From Tardiphaga sp. vice304 (lineage in GTDB: Bacteria > Pseudomonadota > Alphaproteobacteria > Rhizobiales > Xanthobacteraceae): a DNA stretch of 64,000 bases. A model generated the notes under the pieces. It had not been told where the DNA came from and made no database searches. It saw nothing but the letters and a program-made list of their open reading frames with translations. Made by a program: the position numbers and the translations under genes. The number at the start of each line of letters is the position of its first letter. The stretch's first letter is position 1. The DNA is taken from positions 4,948,001 through 5,012,000 of the forward strand of contig NZ_CP041402.1 in assembly GCF_007018905.1 (NCBI RefSeq), given 5' to 3'. Below, piece by piece: positions 46,759-56,407 of this stretch.

Positions 46759-48399
46759 GTGAAATCACGTCACATCCAGTTCACAGCCACCACCATCGCC
46801 GCGCTGACCGCGCTGGCCGTGGCGGCGCCGGTGGTCAGCATCCTGCTGCTGGCGCTGCAGCCCGTGCCGGAGCTGTGGCCGCATCTGGTCGCCTATGTGC
46901 TGCCGCAGGCGTTGGGCGATACGGCGTTGCTGCTGCTCGGTGTCGGCATCGTGACGCTTGGCATCGGCGCCGGCTCGGCCTGGCTGATCTCGACGCATAA
47001 CTTCGCCGGACGCCGCCTGCTGATCTGGCTGATGCCGATGCCGCTGGCGATCCCGACCTATCTGGCGGCTTATGTCTATGTCGACCTGTTCGAGCCGCTC
47101 GGCCTCGTGCATCAGGCGCTCGCCACCGCCATGCCGACAGCCGACGCCATCCGCTGGCTGCCGAACCTGCGCTCGTTGCCGGGCGCGATCTTCGTCATCG
47201 GCCTCGTGCTGTATCCCTATGTCTACCTCTCCGCGCGCGCCATGTTTCAGCATCGCAGCGCCGACTTCGCCGAAGCGGCCAAAGTACTGGGCGCCGGCCG
47301 CTGGACCACCTTCCGCCGGGTGTCGCTGCCGATGGCGCGACCGGCGCTGGCGGTGGGCGTGGCCCTGGTGTCGCTGGAAACGCTGAACGATATCGGCGCC
47401 AGCGAATATCTCGGCGTACGCACGCTGACGGTGTCGGTTTTTACCACCTGGCTGAACCGCGGCAGCCTGCCCGGTGCGGCGCAGCTTTCGCTGTTGATGC
47501 TGGCGATCGTCGCGTTGCTGATCGCGGTCGAGCGCATCGGCCGCAACCAAGTCAGCGTCGAGTTTTCAGCGGAAAATCCGCGGCTGGCGCCCCGCAAGCC
47601 GCTTCATGGCATCAGGGCCGCGCTGGCGTTCGCGGCCTGTATGACACCGGCACTGCTCGGCTTTGCGGTGCCTCTGCTGTATTTGTTGCGCGAGACCCTT
47701 CGCCGCGAATTGTGGTCGGGCGCGGGCTCCGTGTGGCGCGACGCCGGCCACAGCATCGTGCTCGCCGGCACCGCCACGGCCATCGCGCTGCTGCTCGGCC
47801 TGACCGTGATCGTCGCCCGGCGCTGGCGGGCCTCCGGACTGGCCGATCTGTCGCTGGCGGTGGCGCAGGCCGGCTATGCGGTGCCCGGTCTGGTGCTCGC
47901 GCTCGGCCTGCTGACGCCGCTGCTCGCGATCGATGGCGCGTTCAACGCGGTGGCCGCGTGGCTCGGCATGGTGCCCCCCGGATTGATCATGATCGGCTCC
48001 GGCGCGGCGGTGGTGACCGCCTATGTGATCCGCTTTCTGGCGGTGCCGACCGGTTTCATAAAGGCCGGGTTTGAACGGATTCCCGTCGACTACGACGACA
48101 GCGCACGATCGGCCGGCGCGCCTGATCTCACCACGTTGCGCCGGATTCATCTGCCGCTGCTGCGACCGGCGCTGCTCGGCGCCGTGATCGTAGTGTTTGT
48201 CGATGGGCTGAAGGAGTTGCCGGCGACGCTGCTGTTGCGCCCGCTCAATGTCGAGACGCTGGCGACCTCGATCTATCAATACGCCAGCCGCGGCAGTTTC
48301 GAGGAAGGCGCGCTGGCGGCACTCTTGATCGTAGCGGCCAGCATTCCGCCGGTGATGTGGCTGACGCGCTTTGCCGACGTCCCGCAGGGGCCGGCGTAG
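46759..48399 (+). CDS. fbpB: Iron ABC transporter permease (fused two-domain)
   Basis: 546 residues with about twelve membrane helices in two homologous halves. Each half has an EAA-type cytoplasmic loop that contacts the ATPase: EAAKVLGAGRWTTFRRVSLPMARPAL in the first, and DDSARSAGAPDLTTLRRIHLPLLRPAL in the second. This two-domain form is typical of FbpB. Translation starts at GTG 46759, a few bases after the end of a repeat composite. The fbpC-type ATPase gene is missing here, and the next gene is convergent, so the ATPase must be encoded elsewhere or shared. Confidence 0.92.
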   Translation: MKSRHIQFTATTIAALTALAVAAPVVSILLLALQPVPELWPHLVAYVLPQALGDTALLLLGVGIVTLGIGAGSAWLISTHNFAGRRLLIWLMPMPLAIPTYLAAYVYVDLFEPLGLVHQALATAMPTADAIRWLPNLRSLPGAIFVIGLVLYPYVYLSARAMFQHRSADFAEAAKVLGAGRWTTFRRVSLPMARPALAVGVALVSLETLNDIGASEYLGVRTLTVSVFTTWLNRGSLPGAAQLSLLMLAIVALLIAVERIGRNQVSVEFSAENPRLAPRKPLHGIRAALAFAACMTPALLGFAVPLLYLLRETLRRELWSGAGSVWRDAGHSIVLAGTATAIALLLGLTVIVARRWRASGLADLSLAVAQAGYAVPGLVLALGLLTPLLAIDGAFNAVAAWLGMVPPGLIMIGSGAAVVTAYVIRFLAVPTGFIKAGFERIPVDYDDSARSAGAPDLTTLRRIHLPLLRPALLGAVIVVFVDGLKELPATLLLRPLNVETLATSIYQYASRGSFEEGALAALLIVAASIPPVMWLTRFADVPQGPA

Positions 48400-48402
48400 C
48401 GT

Positions 48403-49464
48403 TTACGGACCCATGTTTTCCTGCTTGCGCTGATGCGAGAAAATCTGCCACGCCGCAATGAACATCGCCGCGATCACCGGGCCGACGACGAAGCCGTTCA
48501 GCCCGAAGGCCTCGATGCCGCCAAGCGTCGAGATCAGCACGATATAATCCGGCAGTTTAGTATCCTTGCCGACCAGTATCGGGCGCATGATGTTGTCGAC
48601 CAGGCCGATCACCAGGACACCATAGGCAATCAGGATCGCGCCCTGCCAGAACGAGCCGGTAGCCAGCAAATAGACGGCGACCGGTATCCAGACCAGACCG
48701 GCACCGACCGCGGGCAGCAGCGACAGGAACGCCATCAGCACCGCCCACAGCAGCGCCGCGTTGATGCCGAGAATCCAGAAGATGATGCCGCCCAGCGCGC
48801 CCTGCGCCAGGGCCACCAGCAGGTTGCCCTTCACCGTGGCGCGGATCACGATCGTGAACTTTTCCAGCAACTCGTCACGAAGCCCGGGCTGCAGCGGGAT
48901 CGCCTCCTTGACGCCGCGTGCCAGCCTGTCGCCGTCCCGGAACAGGAAGAACAGCAGATACAGCATGATCGCCAGGCTGACCATGAAGGAGAAGGTGCTC
49001 TGGCCGATGTCGAGCGCCTGCGAGGCGATGGTCTGCCCGCCCTTGATCAGGCCGGACGTCACCTTCTCCTGCATTTCGCCGAGGCTTGCCACGCCGAACC
49101 GGTCGAGCAGGCCGGTGGCCCAGCCCGGCAATGCATCGAGAACCTGCTGCAACAGCTTGCCGAAATTCAGCTCCCCGGATTGCATCCGGCCGACCACGGC
49201 CGCGCCCTGCTGGGTCAACGCCGCTGCGATCAAGGTCAGCGGCAGGATCACGATCAGGACGATTCCCAGCAACATGATCACCGACGCTGCCGTGGGTCGT
49301 TCGGGCATCATGCGCAACAGCCGCCGGTATAAAGGCGCGAACATGATCGCGATCACGACGCCCCACAGGATGGCGCCGTAGAACGACGTCAGTATCCAGG
49401 CGAACGCCAGCGAAACCGCGACGATCAGGATCAGGAAGGCCTTGTCTTCAAGACGGTCGCGCAT
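48403..49464 (-). CDS. AI-2E family transporter-type membrane protein
   Basis: 353 residues with eight or so membrane helices, an N-terminal pair (ILIVAVSLAFAWILTSFYGAILWGVVIAIMFAPLYRR) and the family signature ALLWAVLMAFLSLLPAVGAGLVWIPVAV ... LVDNIMRPILVG. Members have been linked to quorum-signal or sodium/proton export, so a transport role is likely but the solute is unknown. ATG 49464 is chosen because the frame upstream lies in a repeat composite. It is convergent with the iron permease gene, with only three bases between. Confidence 0.87.
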   Translation of the reverse strand: MRDRLEDKAFLILIVAVSLAFAWILTSFYGAILWGVVIAIMFAPLYRRLLRMMPERPTAASVIMLLGIVLIVILPLTLIAAALTQQGAAVVGRMQSGELNFGKLLQQVLDALPGWATGLLDRFGVASLGEMQEKVTSGLIKGGQTIASQALDIGQSTFSFMVSLAIMLYLLFFLFRDGDRLARGVKEAIPLQPGLRDELLEKFTIVIRATVKGNLLVALAQGALGGIIFWILGINAALLWAVLMAFLSLLPAVGAGLVWIPVAVYLLATGSFWQGAILIAYGVLVIGLVDNIMRPILVGKDTKLPDYIVLISTLGGIEAFGLNGFVVGPVIAAMFIAAWQIFSHQRKQENMGP

Positions 49465-49482
49465 GGGAAGGCGTTCTTTCCT

Positions 49483-49632
49483 CCTTCCCTCTCCCCTTGT
49501 GGGAGAGGGTGGATCGAACCGCGTAGCGGTTCGAGACGGGTGAGGGGTACCACAAGCTCCGAGCCAAACATTCCCCCTCATCCGGCCGCGCTTCGCGCGG
49601 CCACCTTCTCCCACAAGGGGAGAAGGAAGAAG
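49483..49632. repeat. Composite palindromic repeat (REPIN-like), copy 5
   Basis: CCCTCTCCCCTTGTGGGAGA on the left and CTTCTCCCACAAGGGGAGAA on the right, with inner GAACCGCGTAGCGGTTC and GCCGCGCTTCGCGCGGC palindromes. It separates the AI-2E gene from the CoA-transferase genes. Confidence 0.88.
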
Positions 49633-49642
49633 AAGGACGCCC

Positions 49643-50293
49643 TTACGTATTTGTCAGCGCGACGCGATACTCGGCTTCGGTGTTGGCCTTGACCTGATCC
49701 AGCGTCACGCCATCGGCGAGCTCGATCAGCGCCATCCCTTCATTACCGTGCTTGTCGATGGTGAACACCGCGAGATCCGTGACCACCATGTCGACGACAT
49801 GGGTGCCGGTCAGCGGCAGGTTGCAGCTCTTCAGCAGTTTCGGGCCGTCCTTGGCGGAATGCTCCATCACCACCACGACGCGCTTGACGCCGGCGACGAG
49901 GTCCATCGCGCCGCCCATGCCCTTGACCATCTTGCCGGGGATCATCCAGTTGGCGAGATCGCCGTTCTGCGCCACCTGCATCGCGCCGAGGATGGACAGA
50001 TCGATGTGACCGCCGCGCACCATGCCGAACGAATCGGCGGACGAGAAATAGCTGGTGCTCGGCAGTTCGGTCACGGTCTGCTTGCCGGCGTTGATCAGGT
50101 CGGGGTCTTCTTCGCCCTCATAGGGGAACGGGCCCATGCCGAGCATGCCGTTCTCGCTTTGCAGCTGCACATCGACGCCCTCGGGAATGTAGTTCGACAC
50201 CAGGGTCGGGATGCCGATGCCGAGGTTGACGTAGAATCCGTCCTTCAATTCCTTGGCTGCGCGGGCAGCCATTTGATCGCGGGTCCAGGCCAT
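49643..50293 (-). CDS. scoB: 3-oxoacid CoA-transferase subunit B (SCOT type)
   Basis: 216 residues. It pairs with the subunit encoded just upstream to move CoA between succinyl-CoA and acetoacetate (or another 3-oxoacid). The catalytic glutamate is Glu47 in the family motif [30 protein letters not shown] later in the chain is also diagnostic. It overlaps its partner by one base, so the two are translated together. SCOT lets polyhydroxybutyrate-storing rhizobia reuse acetoacetate, which fits the phasin genes elsewhere in the window, but pcaIJ-type 3-oxoadipate activity cannot be excluded. Confidence 0.94.
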   Translation of the reverse strand: MAWTRDQMAARAAKELKDGFYVNLGIGIPTLVSNYIPEGVDVQLQSENGMLGMGPFPYEGEEDPDLINAGKQTVTELPSTSYFSSADSFGMVRGGHIDLSILGAMQVAQNGDLANWMIPGKMVKGMGGAMDLVAGVKRVVVVMEHSAKDGPKLLKSCNLPLTGTHVVDMVVTDLAVFTIDKHGNEGMALIELADGVTLDQVKANTEAEYRVALTNT

Positions 50294-51033
50294 CAGATTT
50301 CAACTCCGGTTGCTGCTTCGGGGGTCGCTTCGCCCGGGCGCTTGCGCGAGGTCACTTTCTCGATCCGCTTGTTGGCGGTGCCGACCTCGATGATGCGCTT
50401 GACGAAAATGCCGGGGGTGTGGATGTGGTCGGGATCGATCTCGCCGGCCGGGACGAGGTGCTCGACCTCGGCAATGGTGAATTTGGCGGCGGTCGCCATC
50501 ATCGGGTTAAAATTGCGCGCGGTCTTGCGGTAGACGAGGTTGCCGGCGGTGTCGCCCTTCCAGGCATGGACGATCGCGAGGTCGGCGAACAGGCCCTTTT
50601 CCAGCATGTAGGTCTCGCCGTCGAAATCCATCGTCGGCTTGCCCTCCGAGATCAGCGTGCCGACGCCGGTCTTGGTGTAGAATCCGGGAATGCCGGCGCC
50701 GCCGGCGCGGATGCGCTCAGCCAGCGTGCCCTGCGGGGAGAATTCGAGTTCCAGTTCACCGGCGAGGTACTGCTGGGCGAACAGCTTGTTCTCGCCGACA
50801 TAGGACGAGATCATCTTCTTGATCTGGCGGGTTTCCAAAAGCCGCGACAGGCCGATGCCGTCAACGCCGGCATTGTTGGAGACCACGGTGAGATCCTTGA
50901 CGCCGGATTCGCGCAGCGCGTCGGAAAGCGCCTCGGCGATGCCGCACAGGCCGAAGCCGCCCGACATGACCATCATGCCGTCCTTGAGTATTCCTTCGAG
51001 AGCCGACTTGGCGTCGGGATAGACCTTGTTCAT
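50293..51033 (-). CDS. scoA: 3-oxoacid CoA-transferase subunit A (SCOT type)
   Basis: 246 residues with the family opening [30 protein letters not shown] (CoA-binding glycine loop) and [32 protein letters not shown]. This is the non-catalytic partner of the B subunit; the usual A-subunit length is 230-250. The order A then B with a one-base overlap is the standard operon. It is divergent from the AsmA-type gene. No regulator gene is adjacent. Confidence 0.94.
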   Translation of the reverse strand: MNKVYPDAKSALEGILKDGMMVMSGGFGLCGIAEALSDALRESGVKDLTVVSNNAGVDGIGLSRLLETRQIKKMISSYVGENKLFAQQYLAGELELEFSPQGTLAERIRAGGAGIPGFYTKTGVGTLISEGKPTMDFDGETYMLEKGLFADLAIVHAWKGDTAGNLVYRKTARNFNPMMATAAKFTIAEVEHLVPAGEIDPDHIHTPGIFVKRIIEVGTANKRIEKVTSRKRPGEATPEAATGVEI

Positions 51034-51273
51034 GGGGGATTCGACCTGATGGAGGAAAGCGCTGAATGGCGTGAGCCGATCCTATTGTGCGGATTATTTG
51101 GCGGAATTGTCGCGGCAGGTCAATCTGACCCCGATTCCGGCACAAGCTGCGACCCCATCCCCCCACCTCCGGCCTTGAAAGCGTCAAGAAAACCGAGCAA
51201 ATTGCGCGCCTTGGCGGAGCTGGGCATCGGACGCGCCCGTGCCTGCGATGGTCCAACCAACCCGGATAGTTCA

Positions 51274-53214
51274 TTGACGATTGCCCAAGGAATACGACGC
51301 TTGGGGATGCCGGTTGTGGCGCTCCTCGGCATTGCGCTGGTCGGGCTGTTCGCGATGTCCTGGCTGCTCAACCGCGACGCCCTGCGCAGCGCGGTGGAAA
51401 CGCAGATCCGCGCCGTCACCGGGCTCGACCTCGTCGTCCACGGCCCCGTCGATGTCTCGGTATTCCCCGGCAGCTATGTCTCGTTCCACGATGTCGGCCT
51501 GAAGGGCGGCGGCTCGATCGACCCCGCTTTGTCGGTTGACGTACTGACGGCCAATCTGCGCCTGCTGCCGCTGTTGACGCAGCGCTTCGAGATTTCCGAC
51601 CTGATGATGCTGCGGCCGCGCATCAACGTGGTCCGCGACGCCGCCGGCAACAGCAACTGGACGCCGTTCATCGAAACCATCGCGCGCACCATGAAGCCCG
51701 GTGCCGACCATCCGCTGTCGTTCTCGGAAATCCGCATTCAGGACGGCGAGCTGAGCTATCAGGACCCCGTCAACAACGAGCGGATCGGCGACATCGACCT
51801 GTCGCTGGCCTGGCCCTCGATCTCGCGCTCGTTCGCCGCCACCGGCCAGTTCGACTGGCGGGGCGAGCGGATCGACGGCAGCATCAGCGTCAGCGATTTC
51901 ATCGCCGCTTTGTCCGGCGACCGCTCCGGGCTGAAGGCGAGGATGGTCAGCGCCCCGATCAAGCTGGCCTTCGACGGATCGGTGGCCAACCGCGCCAGCC
52001 TGATCATGGAAGGCACCGTCACGGCCGACAGCCCGTCACTGCGCAACGCGCTGCGCTGGGTCGGCCAGGCGCCGCCCGGCGCCGGCGGTTTCGGCCGCTT
52101 CGCGCTGAAGGCCCGCGCCAGCCTGGTGGGACCGGCGATCGCGCTGACCAACGTCAATGTCGAACTCGACGGCAATGTCGCCGAAGGCGTCATGACCTAT
52201 AGCAACAATGGCCGCCAGACCCTGCAGGCGACGCTCGCCGCCGGCGCGCTCGACTTCACGCCCTACATCTCGACGGTGCGGTTGCTGGCCTCCGGTGCCC
52301 GCGACTGGAACCGGCAATTGTTCGATCTGAATGCACTATCGACAACCGATCTCGACATGCGGCTGTCGGCCGCCAAGGTCACGGTCGGCTCCTCGGTACT
52401 CGGACGCACTGCGCTCGGCGCCAATCTGCGCGGCGGCACCCTGGCGCTGTCGGTCGGCGAGGCGCAGATCTATGGCGGCATCGTCCGCGGCTCGTTCGGC
52501 ATCGCGCATTCCGATGCGGTGGCCGACGTGAAGGCCCAGTTCCAGTTCAGCGACGTCGACCTGCAGGCCACGGCCTCCGATCTGTTCGGCACCAACAAGC
52601 TGTCCGGCCGCGGCAACCTGTCAATGGCGCTGGAAGCCTCCGGCTCGTCGCCGTTCGGCCTGGCGCAATCGCTCGACGGCACCGCGACGCTGACCGGCCA
52701 TGACGGCGCCATCAGCGGCTTCAATGTCGAGCAATTGTTGAAGCGGCTGGAGCGCCGGCCGCTGTCCGGCGCCGGCAATTTCCGCTCCGGCTCGACGCCG
52801 TTCACGACGCTCAACATGAGCGTCAGGTTCAACGACGGCACGGCCACCGCGCAGGACATCCGCATCGAGGGGCCGGCGGCACGGCTGAGCCTGACCGGCA
52901 CGGCGTCGGTGCCCTCCAGAGAATACGACCTGAAAGGCGTCGCCAGCCTGGTCTCGGTCGCCAACGCCCCCGGCGGCTTTGACCTGCCCTTCGTGATCCA
53001 GGGCCCGTGGGACGACCCATTGATCTTCCCCGACCCGGAAAGCCTGATCCGCCGCTCGCCGGGTGCCGCGCCTTTGCTCGACGCCGTGAAGGACCGCAAG
53101 ACCCGCGACGCCGTGCGCTCGGTGCTGGAACGGTTTACCGGCGGCGCGAAGAAAGAGCCGGAAGCGGCTGTTGAAAAGCCGGCGGAGGCACCGGCGGCAG
53201 CGAAAGCGGAATAA
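51274..53214 (+). CDS. AsmA family protein
   Basis: About 646 residues. One membrane helix near the N-terminus (MPVVALLGIALVGLFAMSWLL) is followed by a long beta-rich periplasmic part. The AsmA features are the opening VTGLDLVVHGPVDVSVFPGSYVSFHDVGL and the C-terminal repeat region ending DLPFVIQGPWDDPLIFPDPESLIRR. AsmA-like proteins are thought to help lipid transport or outer-membrane protein assembly. The start is uncertain: TTG 51274 keeps the two arginines before the helix, TTG 51301 has AAGGA nine bases upstream, and ATG 51307 is the first ATG. The last 25 residues are Lys/Glu/Ala-rich. Confidence 0.82.
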   Translation: MTIAQGIRRLGMPVVALLGIALVGLFAMSWLLNRDALRSAVETQIRAVTGLDLVVHGPVDVSVFPGSYVSFHDVGLKGGGSIDPALSVDVLTANLRLLPLLTQRFEISDLMMLRPRINVVRDAAGNSNWTPFIETIARTMKPGADHPLSFSEIRIQDGELSYQDPVNNERIGDIDLSLAWPSISRSFAATGQFDWRGERIDGSISVSDFIAALSGDRSGLKARMVSAPIKLAFDGSVANRASLIMEGTVTADSPSLRNALRWVGQAPPGAGGFGRFALKARASLVGPAIALTNVNVELDGNVAEGVMTYSNNGRQTLQATLAAGALDFTPYISTVRLLASGARDWNRQLFDLNALSTTDLDMRLSAAKVTVGSSVLGRTALGANLRGGTLALSVGEAQIYGGIVRGSFGIAHSDAVADVKAQFQFSDVDLQATASDLFGTNKLSGRGNLSMALEASGSSPFGLAQSLDGTATLTGHDGAISGFNVEQLLKRLERRPLSGAGNFRSGSTPFTTLNMSVRFNDGTATAQDIRIEGPAARLSLTGTASVPSREYDLKGVASLVSVANAPGGFDLPFVIQGPWDDPLIFPDPESLIRRSPGAAPLLDAVKDRKTRDAVRSVLERFTGGAKKEPEAAVEKPAEAPAAAKAE

Positions 53215-53221
53215 CATCAGC

Positions 53222-53310
53222 CGTCATTGCGAGGAGCCCTTGCGACGAAGCAATCCAGTCTTCGCTTGCGGCTTCCTGGATTGCCGCGTCGCTGCGCTCC
53301 TCGCAACGAC
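53222..53310. repeat. Palindromic repeat family C (CGTCATTGCGAGGAGC type)
   Basis: CGTCATTGCGAGGAGC at the left and GCTCCTCGCAACGACG at the right, with inner GCAATCCAG/CTGGATTGC. It lies between the convergent AsmA and permease genes. A very widespread bacterial repeat form. Confidence 0.85.
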
Positions 53311-53332
53311 GTGGAGGGTTTCCTCGATCAGC

Positions 53333-54133
53333 CTATAGCGGCGCGGCGCTCTCGCCGCGGGCGCCGGACAGCTTCGACAGCAACGAGGCGCTCGCAATAA
53401 TCAACGCGATGAAGCCGATGATCAGCGTGCATATCGCATTGATCTCCGGTTTCACGCCGAGACGTACTTCCGAATAGATCCGGATCGGTAACGTCGCGGA
53501 GCCCGGCCCGGTGGTGAAGCTGGCGATGACGAGATCGTCGAGCGACAGCGTGAAAGCCAGCATCCAGCCCGCCGCCATCGCCGGCCAGATCAGCGGCAGC
53601 GTCACGGCGACAAAGGCGCGCGCGGGATCACGGCCGAGGTCCATCGCGGCCTCTTCCAGGCTGCGGTCGAGACCGGCAAGACGCGATTGCACGACCACGG
53701 CGACGAAGCACATCGTCAGCGTGGTGTGGGCGATCGTCACCGTCCAGAAGCCGCGCTCGGCACCCAGCGCCACGAACAGCAGCAGCAGCGACAGGCCGGT
53801 GATGACTTCCGGCATCACCAGCGGGGCGTACAGCATACCGGACATCAGCGTGCGGCCGCGAAAGCGCTCGCCGCGGGTCAGCGCAATTGCAGCCAGCGTG
53901 CCGAGCAGCGTCGCCAGCGTCGCCGAGGCGACGGCGACACGCGCGCTCATCCAGGCGGCTTCAAGCATCGCACGGTCATTGAAGAGTTCGCTGTACCAGC
54001 GCGTCGACCAGCCGCCCCACACCGTCACCAGCCGCGAGGCGTTGAAGGAATAGATCACCAGAATGACGATCGGTAGATAGAGAAACGCGGCGCCGAGCGC
54101 GAGAGCGGTGATATTGAAGCGAGAGAGCTTCAT
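53333..54133 (-). CDS. potI: Polyamine-type ABC transporter permease (PotI-like)
   Basis: 267 residues with six membrane helices and the permease loop EEAAMDLGRDPARAFVAVTLPLIWPA that contacts the ATPase. The first lines (LPIVILVIYSFNASRLVTVWGGWSTRWY) and the LSLDDLVIASFTTGPG block match PotC/PotI of spermidine/putrescine importers. ATG 54133 is preceded by GGGGAGGGGAG, which belongs to the palindromic composite between this gene and potH. It is the last gene of the potG-potH-potI string. No periplasmic binding-protein gene (potF) is in the window, so the substrate, likely putrescine, is inferred. Confidence 0.88.
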   Translation of the reverse strand: MKLSRFNITALALGAAFLYLPIVILVIYSFNASRLVTVWGGWSTRWYSELFNDRAMLEAAWMSARVAVASATLATLLGTLAAIALTRGERFRGRTLMSGMLYAPLVMPEVITGLSLLLLFVALGAERGFWTVTIAHTTLTMCFVAVVVQSRLAGLDRSLEEAAMDLGRDPARAFVAVTLPLIWPAMAAGWMLAFTLSLDDLVIASFTTGPGSATLPIRIYSEVRLGVKPEINAICTLIIGFIALIIASASLLSKLSGARGESAAPL

Positions 54134-54136
54134 GGA

Positions 54137-54238
54137 CTCCCCTCCCCGTTGCGGGGAGGGGCCGGGGGTGGGGGTGCCACAAACTCCGAGCTCGCGGCTA
54201 CCCCCCTCCCCGACCCTCCCCCGCAAGGGGGGAGGGAG
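54137..54238. repeat. Composite palindromic repeat (REPIN-like), copy 6
   Basis: Arms CTCCCCTCCCCGTTGCGGGG and CCCTCCCCCGCAAGGGGGGAG, inner GGGGTGCCAC and GAGCTCGCGGC parts, the CCCTCC-arm variant as at 14731. The left arm makes up the ribosome-binding region of potI. Confidence 0.87.
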
Positions 54239-54281
54239 CCTCCAGCGCTCGTGGCAAACTCAAACATCACCACTGGCAACA

Positions 54282-55193
54282 TCATTTCGCCCCCAACTGC
54301 CGGCGCTGCAGCTGATCGTAAATTCCAAGCGGAACCAGCAGCAGCGCCAGCAGCACGATGGCAATCGCCGAGGCCGCCGGCCAGTCCTTGTTGGTGAAGA
54401 ACTCCAGCCACAGCGTCTGCCCGATCATCAGCGAATCCGAGCCGGCCAGCAGATCCGGGATCACGAACTCGCCTGTAATCGGGATGAAACACAGCAGCAC
54501 GCCGGCGCCGATGCCGGGCATCGACAGCGGAAACGTCACGCGCCAGAAGGCGTCGATGCGCGACGCGCCGAGGTCGGCGGCGGCTTCCAGCAACGCGCCG
54601 TCCTGTTTGGCCAAGGTGGCATACAGCGGCAGGATCATGAACGGCAGATAGGAATAGACGATGCCGAGCATCATCGCGCTGTCGGTCGACAGCCAGACCA
54701 CCGGCGCGGAGACGATGTGCAGCGCCAGCAGGGCCTGGTTGAGCAGGCCGTCGTGCTGCAGGATATTGATCCAGGCATAGATGCGGATCAGGAACGAGGT
54801 CCAGAACGGCACGATCACCAGCATCATCGCGACGCCCTGCCAGCGCGACGGCAGCCGCGCCATCGCATAGGCCATGGGATAGCCGATCAGCAGCAGCAAC
54901 GTCGTTGCGCACAGCGCCACGCCGAGGCTGCGCAGGTAAGAATTGATATAGAGCGTGTCGGAGAGCAACAGCCGGAAATTATCCAGCGACAGCGCGGCAA
55001 ATGACGCCCTCCACCCTTTGATGCCGTCGATCACACCGAACACCGGCAGATAGGGCGGCTGTGCGATCGCCGTCTGCGACAGGCTGATCTTGAGCACGAA
55101 GCCGAACGGCACGAGGAACAACAGCACCATCCAGAGATAGGGCGCGATCGCCGCGCGGCGCGCGGGCGCGGTGAAGATGCGGCGCGCGTTCAT
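54282..55193 (-). CDS. potH: Polyamine-type ABC transporter permease (PotH-like)
   Basis: 303 residues, six membrane helices, a long periplasmic part after the first helix (LSQTAIAQPPYLPVFGVIDG ... LSLDNFRLLLSDTLY), and the ATPase-contact loop EAAADLGASRIDAFWRVTFPLSMPG. GVLLCFIPITGEFVIPDLLAGSDSLMIGQ is the PotB/PotH signature. ATG 55193 overlaps the potG stop codon as ATGA, so the two are translationally coupled. A repeat composite separates it from potI. Confidence 0.92.
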   Translation of the reverse strand: MNARRIFTAPARRAAIAPYLWMVLLFLVPFGFVLKISLSQTAIAQPPYLPVFGVIDGIKGWRASFAALSLDNFRLLLSDTLYINSYLRSLGVALCATTLLLLIGYPMAYAMARLPSRWQGVAMMLVIVPFWTSFLIRIYAWINILQHDGLLNQALLALHIVSAPVVWLSTDSAMMLGIVYSYLPFMILPLYATLAKQDGALLEAAADLGASRIDAFWRVTFPLSMPGIGAGVLLCFIPITGEFVIPDLLAGSDSLMIGQTLWLEFFTNKDWPAASAIAIVLLALLLVPLGIYDQLQRRQLGAK

Positions 55194-56356
55194 CGTTGCA
55201 GGACCACGCAATCGTCCGGCGCGAACCACGCCACGACGCGCTGGCCGATGCTGTAGGCATCGACATCGAGCCGCGCGGTGTTGGCCAGCGCCGCGCGCAA
55301 TGTCGCGCCATGGTCGAGCCTGAGTTTGTAAACAGAGAGGCCGCCGAGATAGCCGACCTCGCTGACCACGCCTTCGACACTGTTCATGGCGCCGGACATG
55401 CCGCGTTCGCCGGCCGGGCCCTTACGCGACAGCCGGATTTTTTCCGGCCGGATCGCGAGGCAGACGGACGGGCCGTCCAGCTTCTGTCGCGGCTCGGTGG
55501 CGAGCAGCGTCCCGGCCTGCGCCGTGGCCACCGTCAGGCGATGGCCGTCGTGCAGCGTCACATCGCCCTCGATCAAGTTGATATCGCCGACGAAGCCCGC
55601 GACCCAGCGCGATTCCGGCGCCTCGTAGAGCTGCCGCGGCGTGGCCACCTGCTCGAGCCGGCCGTCGTTCATCACGCCGATCCGGTCGGCCATCGTCATC
55701 GCCTCGTTCTGGTCGTGGGTGACGATGACGAAGGTGGTGCCGAGCCTGCGCTGCAGCGCGATCAGTTCGGACTGGGTTTCCTCGCGCAGCTTCTTATCGA
55801 GCGCGGCGAGTGGCTCGTCGAGCAGCAGGAGCTGCGGTCGCCGCGCCAGCGCGCGCGCCAATGCCACGCGCTGCTTCTGCCCGCCCGACAATTGATGCGG
55901 CTTTCGCGATTCCAGCCCTTTCAGCTTTACCAGATCGAGCATCTCGCCGACGCGGCCATCGATGCCCGCTCGCGTCAGACCGGCGTTCTTGAGGCCGAAG
56001 CTGATATTGTCGCGCACGTTGAGATGCGGAAACAGCGCATAGCTCTGAAACATCATGTTGACAGGCCGCTGGTGCGGCAGCACGGCGGCAATGTCTGCGC
56101 CGTCCAGCAGGATGCGGCCGGCATCCGGCGTCTCGAACCCCGCCAGCATCCGCAACAGCGTGGTCTTGCCGCATCCCGAAGGACCCAGCAGCGCAAAGAA
56201 TTCCCCGGCATGAATATCGAGCGAGAGGCCATCCACCGCGGTCGAGCGACCGAAGGTCTTTCGCACGGCCTCGATCCGCAGCAACGGCGTGGGATAGGCG
56301 ACGACCGGCGCCGGGGCGGCGGCCGTTTCGTCAAAGGTGATGTCAGATGTCGTCAT
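55190..56356 (-). CDS. potG: Polyamine-type ABC transporter ATP-binding protein (PotG-like)
   Basis: 388 residues. The ATPase domain has Walker A GPSGCGKTT near residue 58, the Q-loop QSYALFPHLNVRDN, the signature LSGGQKQR, Walker B LLLLDEP, and the H-loop VTHDQNEA. The C-terminal TOBE-type regulatory domain (residues 290-388, CLAIRPEKIRLS) is typical of the PotA/PotG branch that powers spermidine/putrescine uptake. First gene of the string potG-potH-potI. The potF binding-protein gene, often first, is absent. Confidence 0.93.
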   Translation of the reverse strand: MTTSDITFDETAAAPAPVVAYPTPLLRIEAVRKTFGRSTAVDGLSLDIHAGEFFALLGPSGCGKTTLLRMLAGFETPDAGRILLDGADIAAVLPHQRPVNMMFQSYALFPHLNVRDNISFGLKNAGLTRAGIDGRVGEMLDLVKLKGLESRKPHQLSGGQKQRVALARALARRPQLLLLDEPLAALDKKLREETQSELIALQRRLGTTFVIVTHDQNEAMTMADRIGVMNDGRLEQVATPRQLYEAPESRWVAGFVGDINLIEGDVTLHDGHRLTVATAQAGTLLATEPRQKLDGPSVCLAIRPEKIRLSRKGPAGERGMSGAMNSVEGVVSEVGYLGGLSVYKLRLDHGATLRAALANTARLDVDAYSIGQRVVAWFAPDDCVVLQR

Positions 56357-56407
56357 CGCCGCAAGCTAGCGGCGGATCGCCGCGGGCTCAACCGTTGGCT
56401 CTGAACA

